From: Corynespora cassiicola
Lineage: Eukaryota > Ascomycota > Dothideomycetes > Pleosporales > Corynesporascaceae
Direction: 5' to 3'
NCBI GenBank assembly: GCA_022059125.1
Contig: JAEUWY010000002.1
Span: forward strand, 3,534,001 to 3,598,000
DNA: 64,000 bases
The position numbers were made by a program, and so were the translations under genes. Positions 23,203 to 34,428 of the stretch are shown here, in pieces; the stretch's first letter is position 1, and every line of letters begins with the position of its first letter. The notes under the pieces were generated by a model. The model was not told where the DNA came from. It was given only the letters and a program-made list of their open reading frames with translations, and did no database searches.

Positions 23203-23245
23203 GGCGGCGACTCGCTTGTCCTGGCGACTCGCTTATCCTTTACGT
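23203..23245 (-). repeat. right terminal inverted repeat of the DNA transposon
   Basis: 43 bp, exact inverse of 13550-13592; TA follows at 23246-23247. Confidence 0.93.
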
Positions 23246-23247
23246 TA

Positions 23248-23569
23248 GTAACTCAAGTACAACCCTGTTTCCGTGTCTATTACCCATTTATTCACATATA
23301 AGGGGAGAGAGTCAGATGCCGCCAGGTCGGAACAATCTAGCCGAAACAAGCCTAGCGTTGATCACCCAGCCCCCTTGACGATGGGAGACGATTGCAAATC
23401 CATCGAGTTGGTTATTCTGCCATTATAGTCTGGCTTGAATGGTGTTTCCCCTTTTCGAAGACTCATCGTTCTTATAATATCCCAGTCGAGTCATTCCGCG
23501 AGGCGAATGTGCTAAAAACTGCGACGCGTCGAAGAAAAACGCGTCCATCCGAGCCGGGCCGTCCTCGCG
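23248..23569. other. intergenic between island and SET gene
   Basis: About 320 bp of normal composition. AT-richness ends sharply at the terminal repeat, so RIP has not visibly leaked into the promoter of the SET gene. Confidence 0.5.
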
Positions 23570-24774
23570 ATGCCGCCATCAAGGAGAAGAGCGAGGACAA
23601 AGTTTAGCGACACAAATTCTTCGCGTTCTGGCAGCATCGCGTCACGCAGCCGGTCGGCCACGCCGAACGGGAGGCAGACTTCTCTCCAGCATCTCTATAA
23701 ACGCTACCCCAATCTCGGAAAGCCCCTGAGCCAGAAGGAGTGGGCAGGCTGCAAGTGCGAGGGCGAATGTAGGCCTTCTTCATGCAGCTGCCTCCGAGAT
23801 GGAGCGCCATGTCGGCAATCCTGTTCCTGCGGACCCGCATGTGCACACCAGTTTCCAGCATGCGCATGCAAGGCAAGCAATGGGTGTGGCAGGTGGTGCC
23901 CCTGCTTCCTCACCCATCACCAGTGCAATCCTGGCTGTCCTTGTCCTGCTGGGACCTGCGATGTGGAGGAAGACCTGCCCAAGGTAGAGGTTGAGGTTTC
24001 CACCATCAAAACGGCAGGGTTTGGATTGTTTGCTGGAGAGTTTATCCCAAAAGGGAGGCTGATTCGGAGGTTCGAAGGCGAGATCGTTCCAACTCCTTCG
24101 ATCGAGGATTGGGATCTCTTCGACATATCCAAGGGTAAATTCCTCTGCTTCTCGTGTCCGAAACATCTATTAACATTCCCCGGAGGACACTCGATCCAGA
24201 TCGCAAAAGAAGGCGCATTTTACATCAATGAAAAGCCTTTCAGCGAAGCAAATGCCGAATTCCGATACATGGAGGGCCGGCGGCGACGAGAAGTCGTGGC
24301 TCGCGCTAAGCGCGATATCTTGCCAGGTGAAGAGATCTTCGCACAGTACAGCGACGGAACACAGTGGGTGCTGGCTTTCCCTGGGGGCTCTGCGTGTTTG
24401 GCTCACAAATCAACAGCGACCCTTGCTTTCCCCTTTACGATTTCCGGTTAGGATCCTATGTTCTGGTCAAAGGCAAGGGGGAAACAGAGCCGTGGGTGGG
24501 GAAGATCAGTCGAGTTGGTAGAGACGAGGAGTCCTTCACTGTAGACTGGCTCCTCCGCGAAAAGGACCTGCACTATCTTCCGGCGTCTGTACGGAACAGG
24601 ATTTCGCTGTCCGAAGGCGAGCTGATCATGTGCAAAGGGTGGCGCGATGTTGTCGATTACAGCAGCTTGATTCAAGTAGGCTATGTGTATGACGCGAAAC
24701 CTGCCGGGAAACTGAACACCAACCTCTGGTGGTGGACGAGGGTGTACGATGTACGGAAAGGAAAGATGATGTAA
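23570..24774 (+). CDS. CXC-SET-BAH chromatin protein, E(z)-like
   Basis: Two exons, 23570-24363 and 24417-24774 (53-bp intron, GTGGGT...CAG), encode 383 aa. Residues 1-35 are basic and Ser-rich. Residues of about 62-132 are a Cys-rich CXC domain like that before the SET domain of Enhancer-of-zeste enzymes. Residues of about 140-265 are a SET domain, with AGFGLFAGEFIPKG at its start and ILPGEEIFAQY at its end. After the splice, about 275-380 look like a BAH domain (VLVKGKG...PWVGKI...W...RVYDV). SET-CXC proteins methylate histone lysines, H3K27 in the E(z) branch. Odd: the SAM-binding NHSC motif reads INEKP, and the protein is far shorter than fungal Kmt6, so it may be weak or inactive. It lies 325 bp from a silenced transposon island. 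Confidence 0.8.
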
Positions 24775-25188
24775 GGCCAAGGGCACGGTGCCGGGGCACG
24801 GTCGCGTCTGATGTGCCTAGAGATGAGACGTGAGGCCCCGTGGAAGCAGGCACGTGTCGGGCCTAGCGCCTTCCGAAAGGGGACAGCAGTGTGGTCTCAC
24901 CTGCAGGTGGGGGAATCAAATGGCCCGTGCATTGCGGCGTGGAGGCGACACAGTCAACACGTCCTCCTGTGATCTAAATCCACCCCAGATTATTAGCAAT
25001 CGCCGTGTTTCCGTGTACTCTTCACGGCCCTACTGTTACCGCCGCAAATCCACTTTATCCCATGCAAGGTATTCGTCAATCCCCAAGCTGTCCATGATAC
25101 CGACCAATGATTGACCGGCGGCCCTAGCCTGGTACGTGCAAGTAAGCCTCCTCCTAGTCCAAACGGGGAAGCAATCTGGTCAACGAAC
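24775..25188. other. intergenic, no gene seen
   Basis: About 410 bp between two genes on the same strand. Nothing recognisable beyond the promoter of the regulator that follows. Confidence 0.5.
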
Positions 25189-26648
25189 ATGTCGCCGAAA
25201 CGGTTCGAGTTCATTGTAGCGGACAAGTCCGGCCGCGCAAACTCTGCCGATAGAGCCCTGATCCGCAGTCACTGCATGCGCGGGAAGAACAAGCGAGATG
25301 GCTCCCGACGCTCTCTGAGGCAGCAACGGACGGCCGCAGCCGGAGAACAGACTGATGGCCAGCCAATTGTAACCATGCCACCGCGTGCGCCCAGCGAGAC
25401 GGAACTCGTGCCGTTTGAAGCAAAAGTCAGCGAAGAATCTCGCCGGATCTTCTTCAGAAGTGCGTGGTTGGCTGCCACTCTCAGCCGTCAATGCCAGTGT
25501 GCTAACTTAACCAGCCTTCTGCTGCTCGCCAAGCAACTTTGCTTTCTCTCCGCTGGAATCTTGCATAGATTTTGGCCTTGCTGAGATGAACGCCTTCGAA
25601 CTGTCCCTCGGAGACAGTGCGTTTCTCCATGCCCTCTTGCTCGTCAGCTCCGCCCTTGGCGACTATGCTTTGGACAAGAAGGAACTAGGCAGCACCGCGC
25701 GCAGTCATCTTCGAGAGACTCTCAACTCCTTGAATGACATACTGAGCTCCGGGAATGCCCATCGCAGGACTTCGGTCATATACATTGTCATGAGTTTGGC
25801 GCTGCTAGCTGCTCTCTTCGATGATAGAGATGCAGCCACGGCTCACATATCTGGAATGAGCCAGATAATCCAGCTTCGGGGAGGTCATCGTTATCTCCAC
25901 AGAATTCCCAAGCTGCATTTCAAAATTGACAGGTAGGTTATGATAGATAGGTACTGAGCTGATGCTAACGTCGTCTAGGCTGGATCTTTCGTGGTCGCTC
26001 GTCACTGGTCAGCATGCCAGGTTTGTGCCAAGCACTTTGGACTGGAGCCCAGTGTTCCCGTTACCTGGGCGGTTACCCAGTAATATCATTGATCTTTCCG
26101 CCATCGATAAAACAATGGACACGAGGCTCGTTACGGCTTATCAAGATTTAAATTATCTATCAGTGCTAATCAGCCATCACATTAATACGAGTTCGCTCTG
26201 GGACGGAGCTACGTTCCAAACCGCCCTTAGTTCCATCCAGTACCGGCTACTCAAGCTCGAAAAGGAGCTTGAAGATGACTTGGCTCAATGCTTCTGTCTT
26301 GCCATGCTCGCTTACATTGCCGTTTCTTTCAGAATTCCTCGTAGGGAAACAGTATTCCAATATCTTGCGGAGAAGCTTCGATCCACTATTGAAGCTTTTG
26401 ACGACTTGCGATTGGGACCGGCAAGAGTCCGAATTGAAAGCTGGATCTTGATAGTGGGAACAGTCACGACTTTGAAGTCGAGCGATAAATGGGTGGTCAA
26501 GAGATGGGAAACAGTTTCACCTCATCTACATGCAGACTGGGACAAAGCAAAATTGGAATTTAAAAAAGTTATGTGGATCAACAGTGCGCATGATAAGTCT
26601 GCAAAGGTTGTCTTCGAGCATTTGATGACGCAAGTTGGAAAAAGTTAA
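25189..26648 (+). CDS. fungal transcription-factor domain protein, DUF3468 family
   Basis: Three exons, 25189-25459, 25515-25932 and 25979-26648, encode 452 aa; introns are 55 and 46 bp. The N terminus (FEFIVADKSG, then DRALIRSHCMRGKN and a basic SRRSLRQQR tract) is the standard opening of fungal DUF3468-type regulators, followed by the long helical regulatory region (LHALLLVSSALGDYAL, SVIYIVMSLALLAALF, HISGMSQIIQLRGG). I see no Zn2Cys6 cluster, as in many members that start at this motif, so DNA binding is unproven. The ATG at 25189 is chosen because it directly precedes the conserved opening. It could control nearby metabolic genes, but nothing in the sequence shows targets. Confidence 0.85.
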
Positions 26649-27434
26649 GTTGACGTAGCTCCGTTTTGACTCATGTTGATCAAATACTTGACTAATATAG
26701 GGTATTTGAGAATGTCTTCAAATAATTGAACGCCTTGATTTCGTTTATCATTCTCTTCGGACGCATTACATGCGAGCTTCCATTGCACTTGATGGCTCCA
26801 TTCATTGAAATTCTCACCCATATCCACTAACATATTACTACTTGCACTATCCTCACCTGTAGATTTTTAATCCATCAAGTGAGCCTGTCAAGTACGCCTC
26901 TAACGCCAGTTGCTAATCATAAATGTTTCCCTTCTTAGCCACACTTTTCTAGGCAATTCAATCAAATGCCTGATTTGACTTTGTTACCACTTCAAGCCAC
27001 ATTAGATGCTTATGTTCTAGACCATTCATTATCGGCCTCAATAGGAACCTATCCCGCTGAGAAAAGAGCAGTACCATTTTGGACTCCATATTACGCCATG
27101 GAGCTGGTAAGACGATCTTGGTCACGTCCATCTCTGTTATAAGATGAGCCATCATTAATTTTTTTTTTCCTTCATCCGAAAAGGTAATATGGATCATGAA
27201 TATCATGTTCTATCGTTCGGTGGGGCATCTTACTCGGTTGCAGGTACCGCAGCCGTTTTGCCGCATATAAATTGTTCACTAGCCATTCACGACTCTCGGC
27301 CATAGACACACTTTAAAGCGGATATTGGCCGGGAGTTATACTAATTTTGAGGTCAATACCCCACACACATCAATAACTTTAAAAGAGACTTTAATGTGCG
27401 ATGTAGAAGCACGCCATTCCATTCAGAAAACGTA
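26649..27434. other. intergenic, no gene seen
   Basis: About 790 bp with no supported gene; the last few hundred bases are the promoter of the DUF8021 gene. Confidence 0.5.
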
Positions 27435-28378
27435 ATGTTAGACTTTTATCTCTTTGCTCTGGCATTGTTAGTGGGAGCGAGAGCCCACTGCACTCGTAAC
27501 CAACTTATTCAAGATGTCGAATTGTATCTTTCAAGTCAAATATCTGGGGAGGTTGCGCCATTCAAGGCCCGCTTCGACAACTCGACATGGCTCGGCTATT
27601 TCGAAAACTCAGTGAAGGCGGAGGTGAACACTGGTATCCTCAGCAAGGCACTTGAGATCTCCCACAATCGATCGCTTTATGATACAATCGAATGCGCCAC
27701 ATACACCGAGATCATTGTGAACAGCCCTGAGGATCCATACGTCATTGGCACACAACTGCGGTTTGCGAATCATGGGATCAACAAGGTCGATTCTCTCATC
27801 ACGAAACCCGGCGATTGGCTCTTTAACGTCACTGGCTATGCCTACTGGGTCACTCAAGAAAATTGGAGTACCATTCCTGAAGATAAAAGGGACTCTCGAC
27901 AAACCATCAAAAAGGCAGCTGACGCATACTGTGACTTGTTCAGCAATCCCAATGTGACAGTACCCTGGGGAACGCCGTAAGTACAAAACCTTCAATTGTG
28001 TGATTGATTCGAGCTTGAGAAATCTTTAAATAATAGAAGTAATAATTTGAGCTCATGTTAACTTTTGTTTTCAGTTGTGTGCGTCTTGAAGGTGGGTTGT
28101 ATGGCGACCCCGGTCCAAACGGTACCTGCGCAGTCGGTGTGCCATCCGGAGTTCCAATGAAGAACAGACGCTACGTCATAGATGAGACTATTGGATCAGT
28201 TGACATCTTTTTGGATTTTGGGAATAGCAGGTGGCCCGACAGTCACGAGTTCAGGATAGAGGGCGGAAAAATTCGTTACGTTCATACCATGACACACTGT
28301 GGAATTCCAAACTGTGGGGTAGGAAATGGCACTTTCTTGTTTCATCGTCGGACCTCTGGACATGACCTAAGTATCTGA
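27435..28378 (+). CDS. secreted DUF8021-type protein
   Basis: Two exons, 27435-27976 and 28075-28378 (98-bp intron), encode 281 aa. Residues 1-18 form a signal peptide (FYLFALALLVGARAHC), so the protein is probably secreted. The C-terminal part, with RRYVIDETIGSVDIFLDFG, then SHEFRIEGGKIRYVHTMTHC, matches the fungal DUF8021 domain, whose function is unknown. Several Cys residues (near GGLYGDPGPNGTCAVG and CGIPNCG) and several N-X-S/T sites suit an extracellular glycoprotein. The first ATG directly before the hydrophobic stretch is taken as start. No partner is evident apart from the regulator upstream on the same strand. Confidence 0.82.
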
Positions 28379-29192
28379 TCTCTGATGAAGCTTTGTCCGT
28401 AGCCTAAGATGATAAGGTTCTGCGAAGGGCAACTCATCACTCCTATGCCATCTTCCAAACCTGACACCTTCCCTGTTAACATGGTCACGGTCGCCTTTTA
28501 GGGCACCAAATCCATCATTACCACAATATTATTATTATTAGCGGCCGAATTTCTCATTATTTCCCTTCCATTTAACCATTTGCTGCCATGAGGTCATATC
28601 TTCACAAGTCAGTCTGATGGTCAAAATTCTGCTCAAAGGGACAGGAAATGAACTGCAAATGTGTCAAAATCATTAAAGTGGGAAATAATTCAGCCAATAA
28701 GGTCAATTATCATTGAAAAGAAGTTGCACGGGCGGGGAAGATCCCTGCCTAATGAATGCTAATCAAACAGGCGGAGTTCCGCTTTGCATCTGCAAATCCC
28801 AGAGCTTGACTCAGGTACGGAGTCGGCTTTAAGAAAGAAATCCCGCCTCCTTGATTTGCTTATTAAGACTCTGGTGATTTTGCTACAATATTTTTCCATG
28901 ATTGTAAAGCTTTGCTTATATGTGCTTGCAAATACTTACCTCACTGTATCGTGATGGGCCGGCTGACAAACCACATTACAACGGATCCAAATTGTCTTAT
29001 TATCTAGTCAATCACGGGTAAATAATATAAAGATATCTGTTAAGATATCAAAAGCGTTTGTGGCCTCAGCTTCGATCGACATTGCTCAATCTTTGTTTTC
29101 ACCTCAGTCTACTAAAAATCACCTCAGCTTACATCTTTATGCTCTAGCCCTTGGATTTGGTCCTGGAACAACATTTTTTTATGTTAAAAATC
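28379..29192. other. intergenic, no gene seen
   Basis: About 810 bp, somewhat AT-rich, with an ATT microsatellite-like run near 28,525-28,540. No gene. Confidence 0.5.
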
Positions 29193-30158
29193 ATGCCTCC
29201 AATCATCAAGAATGTTGCGCTCGCAGGTGTAAGCAAGTCTGGAAGCTGATTCAAGGTTTTATTGCTGACATGTACCCAGGCAAGCGGTACCCTCGGTTCC
29301 ACTATCCTAAATGATCTTGTCCAGGATGGAAACTTCAATGTAACTGTTCTCGTTCGTAAAAAAGCCCAAACACTACCCGCCAGTGTATCAGCCACATTGG
29401 TGAACACCGACTCTGCCGAATCTATCATCGACGCTCTGCGCGGCCAAGACGCCTTCATTGACGCAACATTTGCCCCTGAAGACCCCAACCTGACGACCCG
29501 TCTCATCGACGCGGCAGCCGCCGCAGGTGTATATCGCATACTACCGGGCGAATACACACTGGATCCTCAGATTGCCCAAGCTCGACATCCGCTTGTGTAC
29601 CATGGCAAAAACCAGGCCTACGAACGTGCCAAAAAATTGGCGGCGGACGGAAAAACTACGTACACAACCATCTCTAATTCTGCTTTTCTGGATTGGAATC
29701 TGCGGACCGGGTTTATCAATATTAACCTCCATGATAAAAAGGTTCAATACATGAACGACGGCACATTCCCATTTCCCTGGACGCACGTTTCATCCGTCAG
29801 TGAGGCTGTTGTCAATGCACTCAGAAAGCCTGAGCAAACCGAGAACCGCTCGTTTTACATTTCCAATGTAGTCAAAAGCCAGAGGCAGATGGTCGATCTA
29901 GTCAAGGAAGTCGTAGGGACCGAGGGTTGGGAAGAGACGACACTTGACATGGATCAAGTGCTAAAGAAGGCAATTGCGGAATTGGAAGCCGGTAAAGTTA
30001 ATTTCCAAAACTTTGGAGATGTAGTTCGGTGGTCCATATCGACTGTTCATTCTCCGCGCTGGGAGCAGCAAGACGATAACCGACTGTTGGGTGTGAAGGA
30101 AATGACGGATGATGAGATCCGTCGTGTGATTTTGGATATATATAAAGAGGGCAAGTAA
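29193..30158 (+). CDS. NmrA/isoflavone-reductase-like NAD(P)-binding protein
   Basis: Two exons, 29193-29228 (12 codons) and 29280-30158, encode 304 aa with a 51-bp intron. The join builds the dinucleotide-binding glycine motif NVALAGASGTLGS, so the very short first exon is well supported. Further marks are VLVRKKAQ after strand 2, LRGQDAFIDATF, and YRILPGEYTLD. This is the atypical short-chain dehydrogenase group (NmrA-like, isoflavone-reductase-like), whose fungal members are either redox sensors or reductases of secondary metabolism, probably NADPH-dependent and cytosolic. The substrate is unknown. It lies tail-to-tail with a second NmrA-like gene 172 bp away. Confidence 0.88.
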
Positions 30159-30330
30159 TGATCGCGGAATAGCTCACATAGACAAACCATAGAACTCGCA
30201 ATCCCTAGCTATCTATTCGGCCAGTTTTGGTTGATTTAAGGAGAAGCCCACAGGTATCTTTGCGAATGATAAGGCTTGACGCATTGATGAAATGTTGAAT
30301 TTTTTATGACTACCTCTTCCGGATTCCGCT

Positions 30331-31275
30331 CTATTCCGCGAGTAATGCTTCAAATACGTCTGTGGGCGTGCTCTTTGGGGCAGCAATGTCAAATATCTCC
30401 TTGCTAGTTGTAGACGCTGCACATTTCCCCTCCCACATCGTGACCACAGCGTGTTTAATGGTCAAAATAATGCCCTTTGAATCTTTAGTGGCAGCTGCCA
30501 TCTGGTCGATGAAAGAAGTGTCCTTGAAAACGACGTTCTCGATCTTAGTGCCGATACGTTCCTCGACCATGTTTACGATCTGATTTCCAGTAATATCCTC
30601 GGGCCCATTAAGAACATACTTGGCTTTGTTATGTGCAGAGGTGTCCTTCTGGAGCAAGAGGTGAGCTGCCACAGTGCCAATGTCTTGGGGATCGATAATG
30701 CCAACAGGTGCATCTGCCGACAAGATCAAACGAAGGGGCTCTTGCGTTCCCGTGTTACGAAAAGTCTTGACGGCTTCTGCGGCCGATGAAAGGGCGAGTC
30801 GAGAAAAAAGGTTGGGCTGTAGCGAAGTCCACCGGAGATCGCTGAATTCCGGCGTACCCAACATGGCCTCGATTGCCCAATGAGAGCGTGGATAGTAAGC
30901 CTTGAAGTCGGGGTGGACGTTGGCAGCTGTTGTCGAGATTCTCACAACGTACTCGACACCAGCCCCAAGGGCTGCTACATGGAAGGTTGATTCCTCGGCA
31001 AACTGGTTTGGCTGGTTGTGTGATGCGATGAACGCTCTGACCACCTGCCGCTCGCGAAGCCAGTCGGCAGTGATGTCTGGCCAATGGTACTCCACGACGT
31101 CGACGTGAGGCAATTTGGCAAGCTGTTGTGCGACTGGGCCATTGGAAGAGCGTGTCTGGGCGAGTATGCGGTGGCCAGAAAACTCCTGGCTTGATTCGAG
31201 AAGTTTCGAGAGTGTCTGGACAGTTGGTTGGCCGGTATTGCCGGTCGCACCGACGACAAGGATAGTGGGTGCCAT
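30331..31275 (-). CDS. NmrA-like NAD(P)-binding protein
   Basis: Single exon, 314 aa. The N terminus MAPTILVVGATGNTGQPTV carries the GxxGxxG dinucleotide motif on the first strand, and VVRAFIASHNQPNQFAEES and YVVRISTTAANVHPD match NmrA-like atypical short-chain dehydrogenases. The catalytic Tyr-Lys pair of classical members is not evident, as in NmrA itself, so it may bind the cofactor as a sensor rather than reduce a substrate. It is clearly diverged from the other NmrA-like gene next door, so a recent tandem copy is unlikely. A TATATATA box lies 41 bp upstream of the start. Confidence 0.88.
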   Translation of the reverse strand: MAPTILVVGATGNTGQPTVQTLSKLLESSQEFSGHRILAQTRSSNGPVAQQLAKLPHVDVVEYHWPDITADWLRERQVVRAFIASHNQPNQFAEESTFHVAALGAGVEYVVRISTTAANVHPDFKAYYPRSHWAIEAMLGTPEFSDLRWTSLQPNLFSRLALSSAAEAVKTFRNTGTQEPLRLILSADAPVGIIDPQDIGTVAAHLLLQKDTSAHNKAKYVLNGPEDITGNQIVNMVEERIGTKIENVVFKDTSFIDQMAAATKDSKGIILTIKHAVVTMWEGKCAASTTSKEIFDIAAPKSTPTDVFEALLAE

Positions 31276-31887
31276 GATGCGGCGGTATTATCAAAAGCAG
31301 ATAGAAATGTTCGCCTATATATACCCATGATCGATACGGGCATCACATAACTTACATATTGATGAGGTGCATTCTGTGCAAATTTTCGGACGAAAAGTAT
31401 CTTGTCTTGTGCAATTGATTACATATCATGACCCTAAGCGGAACCAAAGCGGGGAAACTAGCAGCTCGCAGCGCCCATAATCGCAGCGTACTGAAACCTA
31501 TGCGTGTAGGAAAACTGAGCAGGTTCGTAATAAATTGAGCGAATGCATCAAATGCATGTTGTAAACTCTTGTATTAAACATTCAAACCTGCTTTTCGATG
31601 TGAGTCGAGCTAGAGATCAATGCATAATATTTTTGCTTGAAAGGTGATGCGAGATCATTCGGTGGGCAGCATGTCGATGAACTGTAGCTTTCAGGGCAAT
31701 ATAAACTATCCATAAACCTCAACATATGTCAATTGGGGTCTGTCACAACGGCGAGAGTAAGATGCCGTGTCTTGCCAATATGTGCAATTCAGGAGTTAGC
31801 GGAGCCAGCAGACCTCAAGATCGCCACTTCCCGGACACACGCGAACACCCAACGCCGACCCGATGTATCCCCTGACTAGAAACCAGT
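31276..31887. other. intergenic between two minus-strand genes
   Basis: About 610 bp. It holds the promoter of the NmrA-like gene (TATATATA at 31316-31323) and the 3' flank of the DUF1996 gene. Confidence 0.5.
31316..31323 (-). promoter_or_regulatory. TATA box of the NmrA-like gene
   Basis: TATATATA (a palindrome) 41 bp upstream of the ATG at 31275. Confidence 0.4.
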
Positions 31888-33181
31888 TTAAAAAACGACT
31901 CGAGGCGCACCAGGAAGTTCCGTGAGCCCTGTATAAGATTGGTTAGCACCTATCTGACCACAGTGTTCCCATAGTGTCGTCAATGACGGAATACTTACAC
32001 CCCTCATAAGGCTCCCGTACAGCCTGAGACTTGGCACATTTCGTAGCTTCGGCAGCCGTTTGGGTTTTGAGCTGACTACATCTGTTTCCAGAGCAGCGAG
32101 CATCGAGAGCTTTCTGGAGAACACCATCTTTCCACCCGAAGAGATAGTCGCCATGCTGCCCATATCCGGTCCTGGTTTGCCAAGTCAGAAAACGTGTTAT
32201 CGCATTAATGGGCTGATTCGTCCTCACCCGTCACCCATAGAGTACACGAAAGGCTGCGATCCATCTGTCGGCCATATATTCTTGTCATTGAAGACGGTGG
32301 TATCCCACATGACCTCATACATCAACTGCGGAAGACGAACCGGATGAGAAGCAGGACAAGGACCTGTCGACTCAAAGGATCCACTTGAGGGGTACGCGAC
32401 ATGTTCCTTGTGGTTGGGACTGTCAAGGTTTTTTCCATCCCAGCAACTTCAATAAGTCAGCCTTGAATAGTCATGTCGCATGGGCAACCTACGTAGGGAA
32501 TGTGATTGTGGTGCGAATACCACCTCCACACATCTTTTTTGGAAGATCCTGAGTGTCTTCACCTGTACATGGTGCGCCACCAAATGGATTCTGTTGCTTG
32601 TTGCTAAAGCAGCGGTGACAAAGTTGTTTCTGCTGGCCTTGTTTGGCCCTGAGGCCGGCGTCGCCAACGAGCATACGGAACCCTTTCGGAAAGGCCGTCA
32701 CTTTTGTCTTGCCATCATATGGAGGGATATAGCTAAGAGAGTCAGCGGAAGAGTCACTATATGGTGTACACTTGACCTACTAGACCGTCACGCCCTCCCG
32801 ACCTTCGAGCCCCAGGTTGACCATCTGAGGCACGCGCTTAAAAGTGCCGTTCCGAGCTTTGAAGTAAAGATTTGCTGTCCAGTAGTTGCTAAAGTCCTCC
32901 GAAAAATCGCATGTAGTGCATGAAGATTTGGTCGATGGATCGTAGTCGACAGATTTCATGGTGGCATTGAAGGAGTTGCCCCCAACAATCTGATGCATAT
33001 GCGTGGATGGCGTTTGACCCGGTTGAACAAGAGGATCGATGCGGTCGAAAACCAGCTGCGAACACTGAAAGCGCATCATTGCAGCCTGTGCAAACTGTCG
33101 AGCCATGAGACTGTGTGACGAGTGAGCAACTGCATTCTGAGCAGCGAAGATAAGCGCTAGTGTAAGTGGTTTCAGCAACAT
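31888..33181 (-). CDS. secreted DUF1996 protein
   Basis: Five exons on the minus strand, 33181-32781, 32732-32493, 32446-32228, 32171-31999 and 31928-31888, encode 357 aa; introns are 46-70 bp and all joins keep the frame. Residues 1-19 are a signal peptide (MLLKPLTLALIFAAQNAVA). DUF1996 marks follow in order: MMRFQCSQLVFDRIDPLV with PSTHMHQIVGGNSF, CDFSEDFSNYWTANLYFKARNGT, GFRMLVGDAG, TCWDGKNLDSPNHKEHVAYP, PVRLPQLMYEV, and GQHGDYLFGWKDGVLQKALD with a Cys-rich end. These proteins are secreted, often with cell-wall WSC domains, and their function is unknown; no WSC domain is present here. The second and third splices restore the VYY-IPPYDGK and FPT-CWDGK motifs. Confidence 0.92.
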
Positions 33182-34428
33182 CTTGCCCAGTCAGAATTTC
33201 TCGGAATGAGGAGAAAAATGTATTTCCTAGAGTGTCGGAAAAAATGTCCACTGCCAATGACTAAGAATTGAAGGGGATTTTAGAAATCAGAGAATTTCAT
33301 GAGCTCTGGGCGCCCTTTTCATGTCCATGGCTTCACCAATCTGCACTGCCGACATCTGTGATACTGTAAACAAGCCTCCCCACAGCGGCTAGGGGAGTAC
33401 CCTGTTTAGCGACATTGCATGCACATCATTGCCAATCGGAGTGATGCATAGCCAATTGCCGAATATTAAAGCTTGATTGCCTGTATAAATCTGAGAGGCT
33501 ACCAATGAGAGCATCTTTGCTGCATGGCAGTATAACTACCGAAGCATGGGACAGTGCGACTATGTATACTCAACAGGATACATTGCTTCAACCGATAGAT
33601 GAGTACGACTGTTACAATCCTTCTGCGTCGCTGTGTGCGACGTAAAATGAAACGCATCTTCCGTAGTCTTGGCTTTTACAGATTGGGCCTTTGGATCGCT
33701 CTAGCACATCTCCTCTGTTGGAGTAGATGCATTGGAGTTCGTATCCGCTGTTGATTGTTGTTACTGCTTTTTGATTTGAGGAGCGCGACTCCATGCAAAT
33801 TATCATATCTAACAACCATGATGGAAAAGGTTATGATGTAACTAGTCACTTCTAGAAAAGAAAGTCGTCAGAAAATTGAAGGTACGTCTCATCATGTGAC
33901 CAATTGTGTTGTTGATAGACATCTCTCATGGCCGATGGCGACGGTCAGGGGAAGTGAGAGCCCCTAAATTATGCAATAGCTTACAGCATGTTCTGACGGG
34001 TAGAATTCTGAATTTTAGGCATTTATCTTGCTTACATTTCCGGGAAATTTCACAGCCCTCTGAGAAGACTAGTTCACGAGCGGCCGGCGCGGGGATTCCG
34101 ATCAGCTTCCGGAGACAGCGGAAAACTCTCCGAAGATAGACCATACGCTCGCTCATGGAGAACCAGAAAATCGAAGTAGATCATTTACTCAATCGCATTT
34201 GTTTTAAGAATCATGACGCACAAAAAGGTGGCGCCTTGCGGGGTAGACCGCACTAGAGGCTGAAGGTTCCCTTGTTGCCAATAGCAGCATTCGACCCCAA
34301 ATATGATTTGTTTCTTTTTAGAATTGCAAGAAAGTACGCTTCGTGTATTTAAATTCCTACTGACCTTGCTGCCTTTATATCTAACCATGCGATTTGCCAT
34401 TTCTGACGACCTTTAAACATCTTCCACC
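33182..34428. other. divergent intergenic region, no gene seen
   Basis: About 1.25 kb between the divergent DUF1996 and epoxide-hydrolase-like genes. Frames at 33612-33815 and 33906-34156 show no recognisable features. Confidence 0.5.

Larger units (their letters stand above)
13550..23245 (-). mobile_element. Fot1/Pot2-like (pogo) DNA transposon, split by an LTR element
   Basis: The outer element runs between two 43-bp perfect terminal inverted repeats flanked by TA. Total span is 9,696 bp; removing the nested 7,844-bp LTR element and one copy of its 5-bp duplication leaves 1,847 bp, the size of Fot1/Pot2-type elements. Transposase remains on the minus strand sit on both sides of the insertion in the right order. 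Nearly all of it is AT-rich with CpA and TpG missing, the mark of RIP. It is not autonomous any more. Confidence 0.88.

Noticed and set aside
13550..23245. A single giant 9.7-kb DNA transposon
   Set aside because: The inner direct LTRs and 5-bp duplication show two nested elements; the outer one alone is about 1.85 kb.
24364..24521. SET protein ending at 24451 without a second exon
   Set aside because: A 53-bp GT-AG intron at 24364-24416 joins the SET end in phase to a BAH-like domain; the unspliced tail has no family likeness.
29541..29786. Antisense frames inside the NmrA-like gene
   Set aside because: They are shadows of the coding strand, which carries the cofactor motif.
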